Shown in pieces: positions 33,594-39,883 of a stretch of 39,883 nt of DNA. Below the pieces are notes generated by a model that was not told where the DNA came from, ran no database searches, and worked only from the letters and a program-made list of their open reading frames with translations. The position numbers were made by a program, and so were the translations under genes. Source of the stretch: Candidatus Bacteroides merdipullorum (GTDB lineage Bacteria; Bacteroidota; Bacteroidia; Bacteroidales; Bacteroidaceae); the NCBI GenBank assembly GCA_019116045.1, contig DXCK01000039.1, forward strand, positions 1 through 39,883, given 5' to 3'. How positions within the stretch are numbered: position 1 is the stretch's first letter; every line of letters begins with the position of its first letter.

Positions 33594-35711
33594 ATGAAAG
33601 CTAAATTTTTATGGGCAAGTCTGTTGCTCTTTGCCGGAATCACGGCATGTACAGACGATGCAATTGAAACCCAAACGGGCAACAGCTCCAAGGGAGAGGG
33701 AACACCTGGGTATTTGACTATCTCGTTCACGGCAAACGGGGGAGCAAGTACGCGCGCAAACGGAGATACAGATGGCTCAGCGGAGGATAGCGAGCATGAA
33801 AGCGCAGGCATTGACGGAGAAGCCACCGTCAAGAACGCCTTGGTAGTTATTGCTCCCGTGTCGGAAGCTGCCGATGCCTTCGGCTACGCCAAACTCTATA
33901 CAATGAAAGAGTCTACCCCGACTCCTCCTGCCGAAGATGAAGGCGATTTCGAATTGATAGACGAGGACACTAAAACATACGGCAACTCCGAACCTATCGA
34001 AGTGCGGACGGGCGAGTACAACATCTTGGTAGTCATTAACCCGGCCACAGAATTAACATCCACTACTTATCTGGATGCCACGACCATGGAGCAGAAAACA
34101 ACAGCCACGGTGAAGGAACTTTACAACAAAATTCTGACCGGGGCATACAGCTATACGACTACGGACAACTATACCGACGCTGCCAACAGCATCGGCATGG
34201 GTGTAGGTTACACAACCAAAGACACTCCTGGCACTAACGGTCCTTGCTTTATGATGGCCAACAAAGAGGCATCCCACATCACAGTAAACGCCAGCCATAC
34301 GCCGGACAACCCCGCTGAAGCAACCGTAACCGTGGAGCGTGTACTCTCGAAAATCACCTTCCGCGAAAAGGCAGAATCAGGTGGTACGGCAGCAAACGCC
34401 TATCCCGTGACGGTGAACCTCGGCACCGCGCCCGCCATCACAAAATATGCGGTAGTACAGAAGACCACTCCTCCCGAAGCAACATATACAGAGGACGACG
34501 TATTCATCGTGAACCAAGCTACTGACCTGGCAGGCGAAACGGTTTATGCTTCCTATAAGGCAGCAGACGGATCGCTGGATAAGGTCTACAAGACTGTGAA
34601 GGATGGCGACCAGGACAAAACTGAAAGCATAGAGATTGATGGAGAGTCTACCGACTGCCTGGTGGTAGTGGAATGTACAGCCAACACTTTGGACGATTAC
34701 AACGAGGCAGTAGACAAGAGTAACATCTACGCCACTGCAGATACCAGTGCTCCTTCCGTCGACTTGGTATTCGACCCGGATGCAGAAGTAGAAAAGGAAA
34801 CCTGGTACGTTCAACTGGAAGGATACGCCTTAGTCAACCTTGGCAAGACTGTCAATTACGTGCGCCATACCATTGGCGTGAACGGCGGCGTAAGCAGCCC
34901 CTTCGGCACACTGAGCAATAACAACTACCTCTGGACGCCCAACTGGGAAGCCAAGAACAGGACAGACATCGGCAGCTCCAACATTACGGTTGATAACGAT
35001 TGGTTCTATAACAAACTTTCTGACGTCTCCGAAGAAAGCAAGACACTGGCTGTTAGCAGTGGCGATATCAACTGGCAGAGCGCCAAATTCTTCAAATCTT
35101 TCACCACTTTGATTGACGATGGCAGCACGGTGGAAGGCAATGACCACTATGAAGACGATCCCAAACTCCCCACTGTCGGCAAGCTGATGACTTACTGCTT
35201 CGAGAACTCCACAGATCAGTTGCACCAGGTACACGGCCTGAGCACAGGTATCTCCTTCGTGGGTCGCATCTACAAGAACGCTGCCTGCACCGAGCCTATT
35301 GATAAACTTTATCTCTATGCCGGACACAACTACACGTCCTTGCAGCAGATTGCTGAAGCCTACGGACAAAACACACCGCAAGCCATCAAGAACTTGATAG
35401 CAGGCACTACCCCAGAGACGAAAGAGAACTTGGAAGCAGCAGGCATTACGCTCTACAACGGCAACACCTGCTACTACTATACAACGGAAATCAAGCACTT
35501 CGACAACGGCAACGACAACGAACTTGGCGTGAACGAGTTCATCATCATGCGTAACAACATTTACTCGCTGTCTGTTACGACCATCAAGGAAATCGGTGCC
35601 CCATTCGTAGACCCGACGCCTAACACGCCGAACGAAACAGTCGAGGCTGCTTTGGACATCCGCGTCACGCTTGTTCCTTGGATCGTCCGCTACAACGACA
35701 TCGAGTTCTAA
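33594..35711 (+). CDS. Mfa1/FimA-like major fimbrillin, lipoprotein
   Basis: This 705-residue protein has a lipobox ending ITAC with Cys19. A Ser/Thr/Asp/Glu-rich, flexible N-terminus contains 'GASTRANGD', where Arg54 is a likely protease cleavage site, as in Porphyromonas type V pilins that lose their N-terminus before polymerising. Beta-rich domains follow ('EVRTGEYNILVVINPATEL', 'VERVLSKITFREKAE'). The C-terminus 'VTLVPWIVRYNDIEF' fits the donor strand. It is longer than Porphyromonas Mfa1 (about 560 residues). It lies 12 bases behind the DUF3868 gene and is followed by a large palindrome before the anchor gene, which could keep the subunit in excess over the anchor. Confidence 0.85.
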   Translation: MKAKFLWASLLLFAGITACTDDAIETQTGNSSKGEGTPGYLTISFTANGGASTRANGDTDGSAEDSEHESAGIDGEATVKNALVVIAPVSEAADAFGYAKLYTMKESTPTPPAEDEGDFELIDEDTKTYGNSEPIEVRTGEYNILVVINPATELTSTTYLDATTMEQKTTATVKELYNKILTGAYSYTTTDNYTDAANSIGMGVGYTTKDTPGTNGPCFMMANKEASHITVNASHTPDNPAEATVTVERVLSKITFREKAESGGTAANAYPVTVNLGTAPAITKYAVVQKTTPPEATYTEDDVFIVNQATDLAGETVYASYKAADGSLDKVYKTVKDGDQDKTESIEIDGESTDCLVVVECTANTLDDYNEAVDKSNIYATADTSAPSVDLVFDPDAEVEKETWYVQLEGYALVNLGKTVNYVRHTIGVNGGVSSPFGTLSNNNYLWTPNWEAKNRTDIGSSNITVDNDWFYNKLSDVSEESKTLAVSSGDINWQSAKFFKSFTTLIDDGSTVEGNDHYEDDPKLPTVGKLMTYCFENSTDQLHQVHGLSTGISFVGRIYKNAACTEPIDKLYLYAGHNYTSLQQIAEAYGQNTPQAIKNLIAGTTPETKENLEAAGITLYNGNTCYYYTTEIKHFDNGNDNELGVNEFIIMRNNIYSLSVTTIKEIGAPFVDPTPNTPNETVEAALDIRVTLVPWIVRYNDIEF

Positions 35712-35730
35712 CAACCACAGCCCCGTCTCA

Positions 35731-35869
35731 CGGGTGTGCCTGAACAGCTCCCTGCGGTGAGCAATCCGCTCGCTCCCTATCGAGCAAGTCGCTCGCTCCC
35801 TATCGAGCAAGTCGCTCGCTTACTATCGAGCGACTTGCTCGCCGGAGAGCCCCGATTCAGGCACACCCG
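35731..35869. repeat. Nested palindrome with three 23-bp tandem repeats
   Basis: The outer arms CGGGTGTGCCTGAA (35731-35744) and TTCAGGCACACCCG (35856-35869) are a perfect 14-bp inverted repeat. Inside are two identical 23-mers (35767-35789 and 35790-35812, starting CGCTCGCTCCCTATCGAGC) and a third, diverged copy (35813-35835). CGAGCAAGTCGCTCG (35804-35818) and CGAGCGACTTGCTCG (35827-35841) form a perfect 15-bp hairpin with an 8-base loop. The left half (35747-35772) also matches the reverse complement of the right half with a few gaps, so the entire element is one long imperfect palindrome. It sits 19 bases after the major fimbrillin stop. Confidence 0.9.
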
Positions 35870-35936
35870 CCGGGTGCGGGCTTACCAAGCACAGAAATTC
35901 TTCATTATTCACTTTTCATTCTTCATTCAGTTACTT

Positions 35937-36974
35937 ATGCGATTGCTTTGCTCCATACTCCACTCTGCCTGCCCGCTCGTACTGCTTGCGGTGCTCCTGC
36001 CTTGGCTTTCTTCGTGTGAACCTATCTGGGACGACGAAGACTGCGGCACCGAGTATCGGGTAAAGTTCAAGTACGACTACAACATGCTCTACACCGACGC
36101 CTTTGCCACGCAAGTACACTCCGTCACACTCTACGCTTTCGATGATGACGGCTGCCTGGTCTTCCAGCGCAGCGAGCAAGGCGAAGCACTGGCCCGCGAC
36201 GGATATAGCATGGTGCTCGACGTAGATCCCGGACAATACCACCTGGTCGCTTGGGCCGGTCTGTTCGAGGGCGAGGGATTCACCGTCCCCACGCTGGTCG
36301 AAGGCCAATCCACCATCGACGACCTCTATTGCCGCATCAACCGCGAAGAACAACTGCTCCGCGACCGCCCAGTGGAGGCTGTGGACTACCGTCTGCAAAC
36401 CTTGTGGCACGGCTACCTGCCCGCGCAGACCGTGACCCGCGCCGCCAGCCGTACGGAATACCTCACCGTGCCCCTGACCCGCGACACTCATACGCTCCGC
36501 ATCATCCTCCAACAGATGTCGGGGGAAGCGATGGACGCGTCTCTCTTTGAAATCTCCGTGACCGACCGCAACGGCCTCATGCGCTACGACAACACGCTCG
36601 ACCCTGCCGACGGCACGCTGACATACCTCCCCTACTACCAGCAGGGGGGCTCGGCAGACATAGAAGGCTCCGGTGAAGAAGGAGTACTGAACATGTGCGT
36701 CGCCGAAATGACCGTAGGACGCCTCATGGCCGATGCCGATACCCGTCTTACCGTCACCCGTCGTGACAACGGCGACACGGTTCTCTCCATCCCTCTCATC
36801 AGCTACCTGGAGCTGTGCCGCACCGTGGCCAACTACAACATGCCCCTGCAAGAGTACCTGGACCGCGAGGACACCTTCGCCATGACCTTCTTCCTCGACG
36901 AGAACAACGCCTGGATTAACACCCAAGTCATCATTAACGACTGGATTGTGCGCTTCAACGATATAAATCCCTGA
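35937..36974 (+). CDS. FimB/Mfa2-family fimbrial anchor lipoprotein
   Basis: The protein has 345 residues. The ATG at 35937 gives a lipoprotein signal ending WLSSC (Cys27). The frame is open from 35736, but that extension translates the palindrome and has no signal. The family traits are an early 'VKFKYDYNMLYTDAF', then 'VHSVTLYAFDDDGCLV', 'YHLVAWAGL' and a second beta domain near 215-345 ('HTLRIILQQMSGE'). It lacks the Thr-Arg-Ala site near the N-terminus seen in the other three fimbrial lipoproteins, which fits an unprocessed anchor that ends the fimbria at the outer membrane. Its C-terminus 'WIVRFNDINP' is very like that of the major subunit. Confidence 0.87.
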   Translation: MRLLCSILHSACPLVLLAVLLPWLSSCEPIWDDEDCGTEYRVKFKYDYNMLYTDAFATQVHSVTLYAFDDDGCLVFQRSEQGEALARDGYSMVLDVDPGQYHLVAWAGLFEGEGFTVPTLVEGQSTIDDLYCRINREEQLLRDRPVEAVDYRLQTLWHGYLPAQTVTRAASRTEYLTVPLTRDTHTLRIILQQMSGEAMDASLFEISVTDRNGLMRYDNTLDPADGTLTYLPYYQQGGSADIEGSGEEGVLNMCVAEMTVGRLMADADTRLTVTRRDNGDTVLSIPLISYLELCRTVANYNMPLQEYLDREDTFAMTFFLDENNAWINTQVIINDWIVRFNDINP

Positions 36975-36979
36975 ATGTA

Positions 36980-38476
36980 ATGCCACTGCACCGTCTGTTA
37001 CATATCGCCCCCTGCTTCCTGCTCCTGCTTGCCGTCTTCTGCGCCTGCACGGAAGAAGAAGTCGTACCTGTAGCCCCGACCCGTACGCTGACGGTAGACC
37101 TTGGCATCACCTTGACCCGCGCCGCCCAAGGCACGTCCATCGGCGACGGCAGCCAGCCCAACGACCTGCAGCTCTGGATCTTCGACCAGGACAATCGCCT
37201 CTTGGACTACGCCGCTATAACCGATGCCAACGACCTCTTCTTCTCCGGCTCCGATGCCCTGGGCGAACTGGTGAACACCATCCAGCGCATCGTGGAAGTA
37301 GAAAGCACCGTCACCGCCCTCCATGTCCATGTGGTGCTCAACGGCGTAAGCTCCGGATTGAAGCTGGATGAAACTTCCACGCCCGACAACATTGCGCAAG
37401 CTACCTTCTCCCTGCCTACCGGCGACCAAACATGGACAGGCGACAACACCGTGCCCATCTACGGAGATGCAGAACGTACGATTGACGGTTACCAAAAGGA
37501 GTATTCCCTGACCGTCAAAGCCAATCGCGCGGTGGGCAAGCTGGAGTTGCTCTTTACCAAAGACAGCGAGTCGGGCTATCTACAGATAAACAAGGTGGAA
37601 CTGACGCACTTGCCCGAAGAAGGCTATCTGGCCAAATCGCCCGAATCGGTCACTATCAGTTCTTCAGAAAGCATTGTCTTGTTTGAAGGAACAACAGAAA
37701 TCACCGACTACCTGCCCCAAAATGCCGCTTCTCTTGGCGATTTCAGCCGATACGAAAGCAGTTTTCACAGCCTGACCGCCGACTACCTGCTGGAGAATCC
37801 CCAGGGGAAAAACTGGTCAGGAGACGGCAACCAAGACTGGACATACCCCTCCACCCCCGAAGCCGAGGAGAACGGCTATCTCCTGACCGTGCACTACCAG
37901 ACCTCTGCCGGTGGCACGGAGAAGACCCAAGCCATCTATCTCCCCAAGATTGTGCGCAACGAGTGGAACAAAATCTTTGCCCGCGTCAAGAGCGACGGTT
38001 ACGAACTCCAACTGCACGTCGTGGACTGGGAAGTAGAAGACATAGAGGTGAACTTCGAGGACAACTTGAGCTATACCAGTGGGGGATGGGATGAAGAAAC
38101 CATTATCGGCTATTTGGATGCAGAGAAAACCCGCGTACACGTCAATCCCGATGAAACGGCCGTGTTGCGCTTCACCATACAGACCCCCAATACAGCCACT
38201 TGGCGCGCACAGTTGGTAGGGGCAGACATCAATGCCTTCGAGTTTGTGGGCGAACATTCGGGCAATGCCTATGGTGCAGACGGTCAGCCTGTGGAACAAC
38301 AGATTCAGGTCAGGGTAACCAATCCGGAAAGCGACAGCTCATTTGAAGTGCAACTGCAAGTCTTCGCCACCATTGGCGGTATAGATTATGAATTGGATTT
38401 GACCAACAGGGATGACGGCACTGTCAGCCCCGACGAAGGCATCGTGCAACGCTTTACCCTGATACAAAGCCGTTAG
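36980..38476 (+). CDS. Fimbrillin-family accessory lipoprotein (Mfa-like)
   Basis: This 498-residue protein has a lipobox ending FCAC (Cys23). 'LGITLTRAAQG' follows, with Arg47 as a probable maturation site. Next is 'DLQLWIFDQDNRLLDY' and 'HVHVVLNG', the pattern of the fimbrillin N domain. 'AVGKLELLFTKDS' begins the second domain, and 'LQLHVVDWEVEDIEV' (near residue 350) resembles the usual C-terminal donor-strand end. A further beta domain of about 140 residues follows that, so the protein may be a minor or tip subunit with an added adhesin-like part. It starts 5 bases after the anchor gene. Exact role unknown. Confidence 0.75.
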   Translation: MPLHRLLHIAPCFLLLLAVFCACTEEEVVPVAPTRTLTVDLGITLTRAAQGTSIGDGSQPNDLQLWIFDQDNRLLDYAAITDANDLFFSGSDALGELVNTIQRIVEVESTVTALHVHVVLNGVSSGLKLDETSTPDNIAQATFSLPTGDQTWTGDNTVPIYGDAERTIDGYQKEYSLTVKANRAVGKLELLFTKDSESGYLQINKVELTHLPEEGYLAKSPESVTISSSESIVLFEGTTEITDYLPQNAASLGDFSRYESSFHSLTADYLLENPQGKNWSGDGNQDWTYPSTPEAEENGYLLTVHYQTSAGGTEKTQAIYLPKIVRNEWNKIFARVKSDGYELQLHVVDWEVEDIEVNFEDNLSYTSGGWDEETIIGYLDAEKTRVHVNPDETAVLRFTIQTPNTATWRAQLVGADINAFEFVGEHSGNAYGADGQPVEQQIQVRVTNPESDSSFEVQLQVFATIGGIDYELDLTNRDDGTVSPDEGIVQRFTLIQSR

Positions 38477-38501
38477 TCAATAAACGAAAAGAAGCAAAGA
38501 C

Positions 38502-39883
38502 ATGAAGCAAACGATACGACACATATTACCTCTCCTCTTCCTTCTCCCGCTGTTCTGCGCATGCCAAGAAGAGTTGCCCTTCGCCCCGGAGGCAGACGGC
38601 CATTATCTGTCCCTGTCCCTTGCCACGCAGGCCAATACCCGTGCTACGGAGGCAGGCGAAGATAGCTTCAACGAAAACAAGATAGAGCGGGCGGATGTGT
38701 ATTTCTTCAATACCACTGACGTAACTTCTCCTTGTATCTATGCCCAACTGGGCCTGCGCCCCACGCCTGTATCGGGCAGCCCAACGGACTATACCCTGCA
38801 AGTGCCGTTGGACAAAACCATCCTCTCCGAAGGCACGAAGTACTACGTCTACGTCGTGGCCAACCATGACTTCAATTATACAGGAGAAACGGCGAAAGGC
38901 GTCACCTTGGGAACAATTAATAAGCAACAAACCATCACCACCCAATGGAAGACCGGCTACCGCTCCGACGGTACGGCCGAAGATAACGTGGAAAATGTCA
39001 AGGAGCCTTTCCTCGTGATGGACGGAGGAAAGGATATCACCATCCAATCCCAACCGACAACCTCGGAAACCATCGAAATGACCCGCGCCATGGCCAAAGT
39101 GACACTTTCCGCTTCCATGGAAAAAACCATAGAATCCAACGGCCTGACCTATACTCCTATGCCAAGCAGGATGTTTACTACCTTGGTCTATGCTGTGCGG
39201 CGCACCAATCTGGCTGGTGACTATACAGTCAATGCTACGCAAGATTACATCACCCGTATGCGCCGCAACTATAACGAGACGCCTGCCGACGTAACCGTGA
39301 ATGGAGAACAGCGCAAACGCTACTCCCAGGTCGCCCCCTTCTACTCCTATCCCAATCCGGAGAACACAACCGACAGGAGAGATTCCTACCTCATTCTCTG
39401 CGTGCCCTGGATGGCAAAGGCAGACGGAGGCCCTTCTTACCAAGCCATGAACTATTACTACCGTGTACCCATCACCGGCAGCGAAGCCCTCGCCTTGTTG
39501 GAGCGTAACCACTACTACAAGATAAACGTGCACATCGGCGTGTTGGGCAGCCTGAACCCCAACGAAGCCGTGGAACTGGAAGCCAACTTCGAAATCATGA
39601 ACTGGTTTGAAGCAGGCATTGATGCCGACATCAATCAATACCAGTACCTCGTGCTCGACGAATACAGTTCTGTGATGAACAATGTGGACGAAATCAGGAT
39701 GCCGTATATTAGTAGCAGTCAGTTGAAAATGAAAGGAGACAACCAAGGGGATACTGAATATACGCGGATAGTGAGTGTATCTTATCCTGTTTATTATGAT
39801 AGGACTTCACCATCAACAGGTTATACGTCAACAAAAACATTAACAGACCCAGAAGAAATAGAGAATGAAGGATTCTCTCTGGC
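38502..39883 (+). CDS. Fimbrillin-family lipoprotein, DUF4906-like (3' end outside window)
   Basis: The frame is open from ATG 38502 to the window end, 460 complete codons and no stop. It has a lipobox ending LFCAC (Cys21). 'TQANTRATEAG' follows, with Arg47 in the same place as in the preceding gene. 'VYFFNTTDV', 'YYVYVVANHDF' and 'TRAMAKVTLSASM' follow the fimbrillin pattern. 'HYYKINVHIGVLGSLNPNE' then 'ANFEIMNWFEAGIDADI' is the region just before the long tail of large tip-type (DUF4906-like) proteins. It lies 25 bases behind the previous lipoprotein and is likely a minor or tip subunit. True length and C-terminal domains cannot be seen. Confidence 0.7.
   Translation, partial: MKQTIRHILPLLFLLPLFCACQEELPFAPEADGHYLSLSLATQANTRATEAGEDSFNENKIERADVYFFNTTDVTSPCIYAQLGLRPTPVSGSPTDYTLQVPLDKTILSEGTKYYVYVVANHDFNYTGETAKGVTLGTINKQQTITTQWKTGYRSDGTAEDNVENVKEPFLVMDGGKDITIQSQPTTSETIEMTRAMAKVTLSASMEKTIESNGLTYTPMPSRMFTTLVYAVRRTNLAGDYTVNATQDYITRMRRNYNETPADVTVNGEQRKRYSQVAPFYSYPNPENTTDRRDSYLILCVPWMAKADGGPSYQAMNYYYRVPITGSEALALLERNHYYKINVHIGVLGSLNPNEAVELEANFEIMNWFEAGIDADINQYQYLVLDEYSSVMNNVDEIRMPYISSSQLKMKGDNQGDTEYTRIVSVSYPVYYDRTSPSTGYTSTKTLTDPEEIENEGFSL

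Noticed and set aside
35767..35835. Three 23-bp repeats as a possible CRISPR array
   Set aside because: The copies are directly adjacent with no spacers between them, and no Cas gene is near.
35736..35936. 67-residue N-terminal extension of the anchor protein
   Set aside because: It would be coded by the palindromic repeat and would place the lipoprotein signal in the middle; the ATG at 35937 fits a lipoprotein.

Overview
This window looks like chromosomal DNA from a gut-type member of the Bacteroidales (Bacteroides, Phocaeicola or a close relative). The evidence is SusC/SusD-like pairs, a BACON-GH5 lipoprotein, a fused SecDF, FimA/Mfa1-type (type V) fimbrial lipoproteins, DUF3575/DUF3868 proteins, and repeated promoter-like boxes of the Bacteroidetes form TTTG-N(18-21)-TAnnTTTG. 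Shine-Dalgarno sequences are mostly absent, as expected for this phylum. No insertion sequence, phage, CRISPR array or rRNA was found.

Region 1 (1-7.3 kb): the 3' end of a tRNA, then an AraC-family regulator on the minus strand, divergent from a tight operon of three exo-glycosidases: a GH29 subfamily-B-like alpha-L-fucosidase with carbohydrate-binding domains, a GH42 beta-galactosidase, and a GH29 subfamily-A-like lipoprotein alpha-L-fucosidase. Together they would remove fucose and then galactose from fucosylated galactosides. Region 2 (7.3-10.5 kb): an intergenic stretch with an unusual inverted array of 11-bp repeats and a tiny orphan ORF that looks like a decayed Tat signal, then a Tat-type Gfo/Idh/MocA oxidoreductase and a protein with two DUF1080 (3-keto-disaccharide hydrolase) domains, a pairing that suggests oxidative cleavage of glycosides through 3-keto sugars. 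Region 3 (10.5-18.8 kb): a compact polysaccharide utilisation locus, SusC-SusD-surface glycan-binding protein-BACON/GH5 endoglucanase, closed by a clear terminator. The GH5_4-like enzyme and the TIG-domain binding protein resemble xyloglucan systems. The fucosidases and galactosidase could trim fucogalactoxyloglucan or, alternatively, host Lewis-type glycans; the substrate is inference. Region 4 (18.8-24.1 kb): a second, convergent SusC/SusD-like pair without its own enzyme in the window.

Region 5 (24.5-31.0 kb) is housekeeping: SecDF, then an operon of two overlapping rhomboid proteases and a membrane-anchored endonuclease/exonuclease/phosphatase-family protein, and a divergent HU-like DNA-binding protein with its own promoter and terminator. 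Region 6 (31.0-39.9 kb): a type V fimbrial locus starting from a near-consensus promoter: DUF3575 barrel, DUF3868/TPR protein, Mfa1-like major fimbrillin, FimB/Mfa2-like anchor, and two further fimbrillin-type lipoproteins, the last cut by the window edge. Three of these lipoproteins carry a Thr-Arg-Ala motif about 26-36 residues after the lipobox cysteine, a plausible maturation site. A large nested palindrome with three 23-bp tandem repeats sits between the major fimbrillin and the anchor gene.
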